Assembly: GCA_964439085.1 (NCBI GenBank)
Contig: CAYTNB010000142.1
Location: 1-6,974 of the forward strand
Length of the DNA: 6,974 nucleotides
Origin: JAADIV01 sp964439085
GTDB taxonomy: Bacteria > Desulfobacterota > Desulfobulbia > Desulfobulbales > VMSU01
Direction: 5' to 3'
In this document: positions 1 through 6,919 of the stretch, piece by piece
Numbering within the stretch: the first letter of the stretch is position 1
How the letters are laid out: each line of letters begins with the position of its first letter
Program-made: the position numbers and the translations under genes
Notes under the pieces: model-generated
What the model saw: only the letters and a program-made list of their open reading frames with translations
Told to the model about the DNA's origin: nothing
Databases searched by the model: none

Positions 1-1
1 T

Positions 2-511
2 CTTGGCTTTCGTGGCCAGCAGGCCTTGGCCCGCGATCCGGAAACGGGGGGAAGTCGATGTGTAGCCTGCATGCGTTGTGACCAAGTCTGCCCCTCAAAG
101 TGCATCCATATCCGCTTTCATGAGGATGCGGACACAGGTCAACGTATTATTGACAAATACGAAATCGAGGCCATGCGCTGTATTTACTGTGGATACTGTG
201 AAGAGGTCTGCCCGGTTAACGCCATTGTTCTTACTGAAGTTTATGAATACACCGTTTATAAGCGCTCTGATAATTATTTTGACCAAGAGAGGCTGCTTGA
301 CAATTGGGATCGTTTCATCAAAGAAAGCGGCCACGATCCGGCAAATTATGTCAACCCATATTGGCAAGGCAAGGGTCTTGATCCACGCCAACTAGCTGCG
401 GCCCGGCGAAAGCCTGTACCAGCTGACTGGCGACCGGAGGGGCAGGCAGTTGGTAGATTACTTACCCCATTAAATGCTCCTGTGCCTGATCATGGAGGTG
501 AAAAATCATGA
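2..511 (+). CDS. nuoI: NADH-quinone oxidoreductase subunit I (partial, 5' end missing)
   Basis: This is the ferredoxin-like 2x[4Fe-4S] subunit of complex I, which passes electrons through clusters N6a and N6b towards N2 and quinone. The frame is open to the window's left edge and reads LGFRGQQALARDPETGG, matching the family's FRGRxxLxRDP segment. The TTG at 26 is therefore an internal leucine codon, not the start, and the N-terminal amphipathic region lies outside the window. Counting from the codon at 26, the first cluster motif CxxCxxCxxxCP has cysteines 12, 15, 18 and 22, and the second has cysteines 52, 55, 58 and 62. In this fold the last cysteine of each motif ligates the other cluster. 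After the core there is a tail of roughly 80 residues, rich in Pro, Arg and Ala near its end, and without known motifs. The stop overlaps the nuoJ start by 4 bases (ATGA), indicating translational coupling. Identity is certain; only the true start is unseen. Confidence 0.96.
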   Translation, partial: LGFRGQQALARDPETGGSRCVACMRCDQVCPSKCIHIRFHEDADTGQRIIDKYEIEAMRCIYCGYCEEVCPVNAIVLTEVYEYTVYKRSDNYFDQERLLDNWDRFIKESGHDPANYVNPYWQGKGLDPRQLAAARRKPVPADWRPEGQAVGRLLTPLNAPVPDHGGEKS

Positions 512-1080
512 TAACCCTGCCGCAGATATTTTTCTTTTATTTTGCCGCCATAATCCTGGGTACCTCATTTTGGGCCATTAGCACCCGAAATACAGTACAC
601 AGCGTTTTGCTGGTTTTGATCATGTTTTTTCATCTGGCCGGTGTCTATTTGACCCTGAATGCCGAGTTTATTGCGGCTGTCCAAATAATCGTTTATGCCG
701 GTGCTATTCTGGTTCTATACCTATTTGTCGTTATCCTGGTCAATCTCAAGACCGAGTTAAAAGGCGAACGCTTTATCAGCAGCTTCAGTAACGGTATCCT
801 GATGGCCGTAGTTGTTTTCTTAAGCCTAATTTTTGGTTTACGTTTCTTCAAACTGGCTCCGGTGGCCAAACTAACCATGCATCATCTGCCACACTTGTCA
901 AATACCGCCCAGTTAGGCAATGCTCTTTTTGGCACCGATTTGCTGCCCTTTGAGATTACTGGCATAATTTTATTAGTTGCCACGGTGGGGGCAATGGTCT
1001 TAGCCAAACGCGATAACCCGCCTCAAATCAACAAAGGTTCTAGTAATCAGCAGAGCAGCCATGAGGAGACAAAAGGATGA
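508..1080 (+). CDS. nuoJ: NADH-quinone oxidoreductase subunit J
   Basis: This is an integral membrane subunit of complex I (homologue of mitochondrial ND6), with five expected transmembrane helices. It lies between the quinone-binding part and the pump modules. The 190-residue length is normal. The diagnostic helix-3 segment AAVQIIVYAGAILVLYLFVV is at about residues 56-75. It includes Tyr63, the position of the family's conserved tyrosine and of the helix that forms a pi-bulge in solved structures. The last helix, with the LLPFEITGIILLVATVGAMVLAK pattern, is at about 145-167 and is also typical. A hydrophilic Gln/Ser/Glu-rich tail of about 20 residues follows. The start at 508 is supported by GGAGG at 494-498, 9 bases upstream, and by the ATGA overlap with nuoI. 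The 3' end overlaps nuoK in the same way. Nothing suggests damage. Confidence 0.96.
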   Translation: MITLPQIFFFYFAAIILGTSFWAISTRNTVHSVLLVLIMFFHLAGVYLTLNAEFIAAVQIIVYAGAILVLYLFVVILVNLKTELKGERFISSFSNGILMAVVVFLSLIFGLRFFKLAPVAKLTMHHLPHLSNTAQLGNALFGTDLLPFEITGIILLVATVGAMVLAKRDNPPQINKGSSNQQSSHEETKG

Positions 1081-1379
1081 TCCCGGTTAACTGGTATCTT
1101 TATTTGGCCGCCGGTCTTTTCAGCATAGGGGTATATGGTTTTTTGACCAGAAGAAATCTGGTTATCATGTTTCTCTCTATCGAATTAATGCTGAACGCCG
1201 CAAATTTAAATTTTATTGCCTTAAGCCACTATCTCCATGATGTAAGTGGCCAGATGTTCACCTTCTTTATCATTGCGATAGCGGCTGCCGAAGCGGCCAT
1301 AGGTCTTGCCATCTTACTGACAATCTACCGCAACAAAAAAACGGTATACAGCGACCAAATTGCTGAGTTAAAGGATTAG
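1077..1379 (+). CDS. nuoK: NADH-quinone oxidoreductase subunit K
   Basis: This is a small membrane subunit of complex I (homologue of ND4L and of MrpC), with three transmembrane helices. It forms part of the proton path linking the quinone site to the antiporter-like subunits. At 100 residues it has exactly the usual length. The two buried glutamates essential in E. coli NuoK appear at the same numbers: Glu36 in FLSIELMLNAANLNF and Glu72 in IAIAAAEAAIGLAI. The start at 1077 overlaps the nuoJ stop (ATGA) and follows a GAGGAG Shine-Dalgarno at about 1063-1068, inside the end of nuoJ. The C-terminal 15 residues are charged and short, as usual. It ends 4 bases before nuoL. Confidence 0.97.
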   Translation: MIPVNWYLYLAAGLFSIGVYGFLTRRNLVIMFLSIELMLNAANLNFIALSHYLHDVSGQMFTFFIIAIAAAEAAIGLAILLTIYRNKKTVYSDQIAELKD

Positions 1380-1383
1380 AACT

Positions 1384-3306
1384 ATGCCTCTCTATTTAAT
1401 TTTGCTGCCCTTATCCCCCTTGATATCGTTTGTCGTAACATTATTTTATGGCAAAAGGATGGGAAGTCAGTATGTCCACTGGCTTCCCATTCTGGCAGCA
1501 TTTACTTCCTTTGCCTGTGCGGTCAATGCCTTAATTAACGTCTTGCACGGCAACATTATAAATCAGGATATCTATACTTGGATTTCGTCAGGTTCTTTTA
1601 AGGTATCCATCGGTTTTTTGGTTGACCAGCTCACTGTGGTTATGCTCATTGTCGTCACCAGCATAAGTGCTCTGGTTCATGTATATTCTGTGGCTTATAT
1701 GAAGGACGATCCAGGTTATTACCGTTTTTTCGCTTACCTAGGTCTCTTCACCTTTTCAATGCTGATGCTGGTTTTGGGCAACAATTTTTTACAGCTCTTC
1801 TTTGGCTGGGAAGCAGTTGGCTTGTCATCGTATTTACTTATTGGCTTTTGGTATGAGAAAAAAAGTGCTGCCGATGCCGGCAAGAAAGCCTTTATCGTCA
1901 ACCGCATAGGTGACTTTGGCTTTTGCCTGGGGATTATCCTTGTGTTCCTGACCTTTGGAACCTTACAGTATGAGCCGGTATTTGCCCAGGCCGCAAATCT
2001 TGCCAATCACCATTTCAGCATGCTGGGATTTACTTTTGACTTACCGACTCTTATAGCCCTTCTGCTGTTCTGCGGTGCCATTGGTAAATCAGCAATGATT
2101 CCCCTGCACATCTGGCTGCCGGACGCCATGGAGGGGCCAACTCCGGTCAGCGCCCTAATCCACGCCGCCACCATGGTTACGGCCGGGATCTTTCTGGTGG
2201 CCAGATGCAATCCGATTTTTGTCATGTCGGTAACTGCCCTCAATACGATTACCATCATAGGTGCGCTCACCTGCCTGTTTGCCGCCTCAATCGCTCTGGT
2301 ACAAACCGACATAAAAAAAGTAGTGGCCTATTCCACCATCAGCCAGCTGTCATATATGTTTATCGCTTGCGGGGTTGGGGCCTGCAGCGCCGGAATTTTT
2401 CATCTATTCACCCACGCATTTTTCAAAGCCCTGCTTTTTCTGGGCTGCGGCAGCGTAATTCACGCTATGAGCAACGAACAGGATGTCAAATACATGGGGG
2501 GCCTGAAACAATATATGCCTATCACCTACTGGACCTTTCTGCTGGCATCATTAAGCATTTCCGGGATTCCCGGATTCGCCGGTTTTTTCAGTAAAGACAA
2601 AATTCTGGATATGGCCTTTAACTCCCCTCTCGGAGCAGGGAAATTTGCCTGGGCCATCGGCGTTCTGGTGGCATTTATGACGGCATTCTATTCCTTCCGA
2701 CTATTCTTCCTCACCTTCCATGGCAAGTTCCGGGGTACAGAGGCCCAGAAAAAACATCTGCATGAATCGCCAAAGTCCATGACCATCCCCTTGGTGATTT
2801 TGGCTGTTGGAGCAGTTGCCGCCGGCTGGTTAGGCATTCCCCATATTCTTGGCGGTCATGACCTTTGGACGACCTTTATGACCCCGGTATTAGGCCATCA
2901 TGAACTTGAAGTTTCCAATACCACCGAGTGGCTGTTGTTGGCCTTGTCGATAGGAGCGGGTTTTTCCGGACTCGGGCTGGCCTATTATATGTATATTGCC
3001 CGGCCGGAACTGCCGGAACGCCTAAAAAGCTCTTTTTGTGAAACCTATAAGTGCCTCTACCATAAATACTACATCGACGAATTTTATATTTTGACTCTTG
3101 TGGAGCCCCTTAAGGTTTTCAGTCGGGATATATTATTAGCTGTTACTGATGGCAGAATAATTGAAGGAGTTGTCAATGGCGTACCAAAAGCCATAGGCCG
3201 TTTTAGTGGTAAATTGCGACGAATTCAAACCGGCCAGGTTCAGCATTATTTAACAATTATGGCCAGCGGCGCAGTTTGCGTCCTGGTTTGGATGTATACG
3301 AGGTGA
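1384..3306 (+). CDS. nuoL: NADH-quinone oxidoreductase subunit L
   Basis: This is the distal antiporter-like proton pump subunit of complex I (homologue of ND5 and MrpA). The 640 residues fit the family: 14 core helices, then a lateral amphipathic helix and a final helix that clamps the membrane arm. Visible key residues are Glu143 in FFGWEAVGLSSYLLIGFW (E. coli Glu144), Asp177 in NRIGDFGF, Lys235 in GAIGKSAMIPLHIWLPDAMEGPTP, His260 in ALIHAATMVTAG, Lys348 in HAFFKALLFL, and Lys404/Lys406 in GFFSKDKIL at the position of E. coli Lys399. The conserved YHKYYIDEFY block at about 559-568 marks the lateral-helix region. The last hydrophobic segment, about 622-638, is the anchoring helix. The start at 1384 follows AAAGGA (1370-1375) with 8 bases of spacing. 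Length and lateral helix separate it from nuoM and nuoN. MrpA is unlikely given the nuo neighbours. Confidence 0.97.
   Translation: MPLYLILLPLSPLISFVVTLFYGKRMGSQYVHWLPILAAFTSFACAVNALINVLHGNIINQDIYTWISSGSFKVSIGFLVDQLTVVMLIVVTSISALVHVYSVAYMKDDPGYYRFFAYLGLFTFSMLMLVLGNNFLQLFFGWEAVGLSSYLLIGFWYEKKSAADAGKKAFIVNRIGDFGFCLGIILVFLTFGTLQYEPVFAQAANLANHHFSMLGFTFDLPTLIALLLFCGAIGKSAMIPLHIWLPDAMEGPTPVSALIHAATMVTAGIFLVARCNPIFVMSVTALNTITIIGALTCLFAASIALVQTDIKKVVAYSTISQLSYMFIACGVGACSAGIFHLFTHAFFKALLFLGCGSVIHAMSNEQDVKYMGGLKQYMPITYWTFLLASLSISGIPGFAGFFSKDKILDMAFNSPLGAGKFAWAIGVLVAFMTAFYSFRLFFLTFHGKFRGTEAQKKHLHESPKSMTIPLVILAVGAVAAGWLGIPHILGGHDLWTTFMTPVLGHHELEVSNTTEWLLLALSIGAGFSGLGLAYYMYIARPELPERLKSSFCETYKCLYHKYYIDEFYILTLVEPLKVFSRDILLAVTDGRIIEGVVNGVPKAIGRFSGKLRRIQTGQVQHYLTIMASGAVCVLVWMYTR
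3300..3303 (+). promoter_or_regulatory. Shine-Dalgarno that fixes the nuoM start
   Basis: GAGG lies 5 bases before the ATG at 3309, within the last codons of nuoL. The frame stays open upstream to a TTG at 3276, but that start would overlap nuoL by about 30 bases and lacks a comparable ribosome site. The residues it adds are not membrane-like. A second ATG at 3315 lies 11 bases from the GAGG and is less well placed. Confidence 0.6.
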
Positions 3307-3308
3307 CA

Positions 3309-4814
3309 ATGTCAATGCCGATTTTAAGTCTGTTAATTTTTTTTCCAATAATTGGTGGTCTCGCCATTTTTTTCATCGACAAGAGCCGTGCCGATTTAAT
3401 CAAACCATTTGCCCTGGCGGTAAGCATAATTGAATTCTTACTATCATTGCCCCTGTGGTACAACTTTGATAAAACGACCCCGCTTGTGCAATTTGCGGAA
3501 CGCCGCCAATGGATTCCAAGCTGGAATATTGAATATTATATTGGTATAGACGGAATTAGCGTGCTGTTCGTATTATTGTCTACCCTGCTGACAATCCTTT
3601 GCATCATGGTCTCTTGGCGTTCTATTGAGTTTAAGGTAAAGGAATTTTTTATTTCCATGCTTTTGCTTGAAGGGACAATCATCGGGGTATTCTGTGCCCT
3701 TGATTTTTTTCTCTTTTATATTTTCTGGGAGGCCATGCTTATCCCCATGTTCCTGATCATTGGTATCTGGGGCGGCAAAAATAGGATTTATGCCACGCTC
3801 AAGTTTTTTCTCTACACACTGGTGGGCAGCCTGCTAATGCTGGTAGGGATTATCACCCTCTATTTTCTTGGCGGCCACTCCTTTGATATCATTGCTCTAG
3901 CCGATAAACATTATTCTCTCAATATACAAATCTGGTTATTTGGGGCCTTTTTTGCCGCCTTTGCCGTTAAAGTACCGATGTGGCCTGTTCATACCTGGCT
4001 ACCCGACGCCCACACAGAAGCCCCCACCGCCGGTTCAGTAATTTTGGCCGGAATTCTCATTAAAATGGGGGCTTACGGTTTTTTACGCTTTGCTATGCCT
4101 ATCCTGCCAGAAGCCACTCTGGCAATGGCTGAACCCATGATAATTCTCTCAATTATCGGCATAATTTACGGGGCAATAATCTGTCTCAGCCAAAAGGACA
4201 TAAAGCGTTTAATCGCCTATAGTTCGGTTAGCCATATGGGTTTTGTTACCCTAGGACTGTTTAGTCTCAATATCCAAAGTTTAGAGGGTGGCTTGTTGCA
4301 GATGATCAGCCACGGCCTGGTTACCGGTGCCCTTTTTCTTGGAGTAGGGATCATCTACGAGCGTACTCATAGCCGGGCCATTGCCGATTATGGCGGCCTG
4401 GCCTCAAGCATGCCGACCTTCGCCGCCTTTTTTATGTTCTTTACCTTAGCCGCTATTGGTCTACCTGGCACCAGCGGTTTTGTCGGTGAATTTCTCATTC
4501 TGTTGGGGGCTTTTGCTGCTAGACCCTGGTCTGCAGTGCTGGCAGCTACCGGAGTAATCCTTGGGGCTTGGTATATGCTTTGGCTCTATCAAAGAATATT
4601 CTTTAATAAAATTAACCAAAAAATCGTTAACCTCGCTCCACTATGCACAAGGGAGTATGCGGTGCTGGCACCAATGGCCGCCCTCATTCTCCTGATTGGG
4701 GTCTATCCCAACCTGTTACTCAGTTTTATGCATGTGTCTGTTGCTAATCTCCTTAACCAGGTCTCTGGTAATCCTACCGGAATTAATGCGATGGCCACAT
4801 TGCTTGGGCCCTAA
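3309..4814 (+). CDS. nuoM: NADH-quinone oxidoreductase subunit M
   Basis: This is the middle antiporter-like proton pump subunit of complex I (homologue of ND4 and MrpD), with 14 transmembrane helices expected. From the ATG at 3309 the protein has 501 residues, normal for the family. The residues studied in E. coli NuoM are all present: Glu141 in IFWEAMLIPMFLIIGIWGG (Glu144), Lys221 in AVKVPMWPVHTWLPDAHTEAPT (Lys234), Lys252 in GILIKMGAYGFLRF (Lys265), and Glu394 in GFVGEFLIL (Glu407). A Glu rather than Lys at the last site is the mark of NuoM against NuoL and NuoN. The IDGISVLFVLLSTLL segment at about 80-94 is also typical. The start is preferred over an in-frame TTG at 3276 because of the GAGG 5 bases upstream and the 2-base gap after the nuoL stop. 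The coding frame is intact. Confidence 0.96.
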   Translation: MSMPILSLLIFFPIIGGLAIFFIDKSRADLIKPFALAVSIIEFLLSLPLWYNFDKTTPLVQFAERRQWIPSWNIEYYIGIDGISVLFVLLSTLLTILCIMVSWRSIEFKVKEFFISMLLLEGTIIGVFCALDFFLFYIFWEAMLIPMFLIIGIWGGKNRIYATLKFFLYTLVGSLLMLVGIITLYFLGGHSFDIIALADKHYSLNIQIWLFGAFFAAFAVKVPMWPVHTWLPDAHTEAPTAGSVILAGILIKMGAYGFLRFAMPILPEATLAMAEPMIILSIIGIIYGAIICLSQKDIKRLIAYSSVSHMGFVTLGLFSLNIQSLEGGLLQMISHGLVTGALFLGVGIIYERTHSRAIADYGGLASSMPTFAAFFMFFTLAAIGLPGTSGFVGEFLILLGAFAARPWSAVLAATGVILGAWYMLWLYQRIFFNKINQKIVNLAPLCTREYAVLAPMAALILLIGVYPNLLLSFMHVSVANLLNQVSGNPTGINAMATLLGP

Positions 4815-4846
4815 GGACCGACAATACCATGAAGGATTCTTAAACG

Positions 4847-6286
4847 ATGAATGTAATTAGTCCCGTAACTCTAGCCAGTCTTATACCTGCGACACCAGAA
4901 ATTTTTCTGGTGCTGGTCGGGGTTACACTGATAATTGTAGACTTATTTGTCAGCCACAAACAAGTCCTGTCATGGATATCAGCAATCGGCATATTCATAA
5001 CTATGCTGTTACTTCTGAGCAATCCCGGCGGCCCGGCCTTCTCTGGAATGTTTGTGGCAGATGGCTACAGCTTATTCTTCAAACTGGTCTGTTTAATCGG
5101 TGTCCTCTTCACAGTCTTCCTCTCGCCCCGTTATCTGGAACTTGAGGACATCCATCCCGGCGAATATTATGCCCTGCTTATTTTTTCTGTAGTCGGTATG
5201 ATGTTCATGGCCTCGGCCACCGACTTAATTGTACTTTATACCGGGCTTGAACTCATGGCCCTGTCCGTTTACTGCCTTGCAGGTTTGTTAAAAGCAGATA
5301 CCCGCTCCAATGAAGCAGCCATAAAATATTTTCTAATGGGCGCTTTTTCCTCCGCGATTCTGCTCTATGGAGTGTCATTGCTCTACGGACTAACGGGCAC
5401 CACAAGTCTCATCACCCTGACTCATCAACTACCAGTACAACTTGTCGGCAACCATGCCTTGATGCTGGCCATTGGCCTCATTCTAGTTTCTCTGTTTTTT
5501 AAAGTGGCTGCTGCCCCTTTTCACATGTGGACCCCTGATGTCTATGAGGGTGCTCAAACCTCGATTACCGCCTTTATGTCTGTTGCCCCCAAAGCGGCAG
5601 GATTTGCGATCTTGGGAAGGGTGCTGCTGATGGGTTTTCCTGAATTCCACGCCGACTGGGGACCATTAGTCGCGGCCATCGCTTTACTGACCATGGCCGT
5701 GGGCAATATAGTTGCTATTTCGCAACAATCCATCAAGAGAATGCTGGCCTACTCATCCATTGCCCATGCCGGGTACGCCCTCTTGGGAATTCTAGCAGGA
5801 ACCAGTGAGGGTCTATCCGCAACCATGAATTATATGTTGGTGTACGCCTTTATGAACATGGGTGCCTTTGCGGTGGTCATTTTGCTAGCCGCTAGGGGTG
5901 AGCGAAGAGAAAATCTTGAAGACTACAAGGGGCTAGCAAAGACCAATCCGCTCCTGGCAGCGGTCATGCTGCTATTCATGTTCTCTTTGATAGGTATTCC
6001 ACCAACTGCAGGTTTTATCGGCAAGTTTTATCTGATGATTGCTGCCATAAATGCTGGTTATACATGGGTTGTAGTGGGAGCGGTAATGTTTAGTGCGATT
6101 TCAGCCTTTTTCTATTTACGGGTTGTGCGCTATATGTATATGCATGAACCGGCTACAGAATTTCGGGCCGTTCTATCTCCCGGAATAACTGCGGCCCTGA
6201 TTCTAGCGGCAGGTGGGGTGCTGGGATTGGGAATTTTGCCGGAATCGACTCTTCAATTTGCCAGCCGGTCACTCATAGGTTTTTAG
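4847..6286 (+). CDS. nuoN: NADH-quinone oxidoreductase subunit N
   Basis: This is the antiporter-like pump subunit of complex I nearest the quinone module (homologue of ND2), with 14 transmembrane helices expected. Its 479 residues match bacterial NuoN. Key residues line up with E. coli: Glu135 in YTGLELMALSVYCLAG (Glu133), Lys219 in LFFKVAAAPFHMWTPDVYEGAQT (Lys217), Lys249 in SVAPKAAGFAILGR (Lys247), and Lys393 in PPTAGFIGKFYL (Lys395). The SIKRMLAYSSIAHAGY block at about 295-310 is the usual helix-9/10 signature. The start at 4847 follows GAAGGA (4831-4836) with 10 bases of spacing. The 32-base gap after nuoM is the widest in the cluster, but the gene order and lack of any promoter-like pair suggest cotranscription. 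It is the last nuo gene, as is common. Confidence 0.96.
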   Translation: MNVISPVTLASLIPATPEIFLVLVGVTLIIVDLFVSHKQVLSWISAIGIFITMLLLLSNPGGPAFSGMFVADGYSLFFKLVCLIGVLFTVFLSPRYLELEDIHPGEYYALLIFSVVGMMFMASATDLIVLYTGLELMALSVYCLAGLLKADTRSNEAAIKYFLMGAFSSAILLYGVSLLYGLTGTTSLITLTHQLPVQLVGNHALMLAIGLILVSLFFKVAAAPFHMWTPDVYEGAQTSITAFMSVAPKAAGFAILGRVLLMGFPEFHADWGPLVAAIALLTMAVGNIVAISQQSIKRMLAYSSIAHAGYALLGILAGTSEGLSATMNYMLVYAFMNMGAFAVVILLAARGERRENLEDYKGLAKTNPLLAAVMLLFMFSLIGIPPTAGFIGKFYLMIAAINAGYTWVVVGAVMFSAISAFFYLRVVRYMYMHEPATEFRAVLSPGITAALILAAGGVLGLGILPESTLQFASRSLIGF

Positions 6287-6585
6287 TCGCTTAAAAAATA
6301 CCATGCCACCGCCGTTGCCGGGGAACTATCTCTGGGGCTTTAAAAGATGGGCATTGGCGTCCTATAATTGCGTGACTAATGTCATCCCAAACACGCAGAT
6401 TCTCATTCACCAATCCAGTCTGTTCTTTTCTGCACAATTTGGGGACTTGTGAATGACCAGAAAGAGTGCTGTCAGATAGGCTGAACCGCCCCTTCCGCTC
6501 ACACGTAACTCACTTCAGCGCTCGAATCCGACCCTGCGTTTCCTTATCCTCCAACACAGAGGTTAAACTTTATCAGAAGTCAATA

Positions 6586-6695
6586 ATTGATGTTCTCGTA
6601 AAAAGTCAAAAAGCCACTTTTCGCCCCTATATGATTTCATATAGGTTATCATATGTTGAAAATGCAAAATTCGGACTTTTTACGAGACCATCAAT
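6586..6695. repeat. 110-bp palindromic REP/MITE-like element
   Basis: The terminal inverted repeats are 6586-6607 and 6674-6695, 22 bases each with a single mismatch (T6593 opposite C6688). Their core is TCTCGTAAAAAGTC. Inward, the arms continue as an imperfect stem: ATATGAT at 6629-6635 pairs with ATCATAT at 6648-6654. A competing perfect palindrome of 9-base arms, CCTATATGA/TCATATAGG, sits at 6626-6645. The whole unit can therefore fold into one long hairpin. There is no gene inside and no obvious target-site duplication at the ends. The form is that of a non-autonomous dispersed element. From memory, not from a search, the core resembles repeats scattered in Desulfobacterota genomes. A bidirectional terminator role for the nuo operon is possible but lacks a trailing T run. 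Confidence 0.75.
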
Positions 6696-6777
6696 GATTT
6701 GCCAAAGAACGTTTTGCTGTTAAAAGACTGGAAAACGGATAAACCACAACGTTGCTTAACTTTGCCTCATATTTATC

Positions 6778-6807
6778 TTGACAATGAGGTTCACGATGTG
6801 ATGTAGT
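6778..6807 (+). promoter_or_regulatory. Candidate sigma-70 promoter for the downstream gene
   Basis: A perfect -35 box TTGACA is at 6778-6783. After an 18-base spacer comes TGTAGT at 6802-6807, which matches 4 of 6 bases of the -10 consensus. It points to the gene at 6920 and would give a leader of about 105 bases. The weak -10 makes this only a candidate; no other pair in the region is clearly better. Confidence 0.4.
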
Positions 6808-6817
6808 ACAAACAAAT

Positions 6818-6827
6818 TTGTATACAA
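6818..6827. promoter_or_regulatory. Perfect 10-base palindrome, possible operator
   Basis: TTGTATACAA is fully self-complementary and lies just after the proposed -10 box, where a repressor could act. An overlapping dyad, TACAAA (6807-6812) and TTTGTA (6817-6822), adds symmetry. GntR-family regulators of the FadR type often bind GTA/TAC half-sites of this kind, so such a protein is one possibility. A chance palindrome in AT-rich DNA is also plausible. Confidence 0.3.
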
Positions 6828-6832
6828 CTAAA

Positions 6833-6873
6833 TGACCTGTAACGGAGAAGGTTTTCATTCCTCGCTCAGGTCA
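6833..6873 (+). promoter_or_regulatory. Leader hairpin upstream of the last gene
   Basis: TGACCTG at 6833-6839 pairs perfectly with CAGGTCA at 6867-6873. Inside this stem, CGGAG (6843-6847) can pair with CTCG (6861-6864) if one G bulges, leaving a pyrimidine-rich apical loop. No T run follows, so it is not an intrinsic terminator by itself. It ends 33 bases before the Shine-Dalgarno of the gene at 6920. It does not match a riboswitch consensus that I know. A DNA operator with spaced half-sites is an alternative reading. Confidence 0.35.
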
Positions 6874-6919
6874 AATTAGATTAACGGCAATCAGCCTAAG
6901 AAATGCGGAGGGGTAAAGA

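Larger units (their letters stand above)
6287..6919. other. Long intergenic region after nuoN, no convincing gene
   Basis: These 633 bases separate nuoN from the next start. Open frames here are short and have no recognisable protein. A 49-codon + strand frame from the ATG at 6303 lacks a ribosome site. An 85-codon frame at 6466-6723 runs straight through the palindromic repeat. A start-less minus-strand frame covers 6291-6509. I find no clean GC-rich hairpin followed by a T run just after nuoN, so the operon's terminator is not apparent. About 6301-6585 holds nothing I can name. The rest contains the palindromic element, a candidate promoter, a palindrome and a leader hairpin, listed separately. 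Confidence 0.7.

Noticed and set aside
26..28. TTG at 26 as the start of nuoI
   Set aside because: The frame upstream encodes the conserved FRG segment of NuoI, so the gene begins before the window.
1734..2312. Long minus-strand open frames inside nuoL (and similar ones in other nuo genes)
   Set aside because: They are antisense shadows of strongly conserved coding sequence and have no ribosome sites or recognisable products.
3276..3308. Upstream TTG start extending NuoM by 11 residues
   Set aside because: It overlaps the end of nuoL, lacks a ribosome site, and adds a polar stretch absent from the family. The ATG at 3309 has GAGG 5 bases upstream.
6354..6375. Possible sigma-54 promoter (TGGC followed by TTGC)
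   Set aside because: The GG and GC elements are 12 bases apart instead of the strictly required 10.
6303..6452. 49-codon + strand frame starting MPPPLPGNYLW
   Set aside because: No Shine-Dalgarno upstream, short, and no recognisable protein pattern.
6291..6509. 72-codon minus-strand open frame ending RQRRWHGIF
   Set aside because: There is no ATG, no ribosome site before any possible start, and no family I recognise. It could be a gene remnant, but nothing in the sequence supports this.
6466..6723. 85-codon + strand open frame (TTG/ATG-type start) after nuoN
   Set aside because: Its second half is simply the palindromic repeat read through, it has no good ribosome site, and the composition is not that of a known protein.
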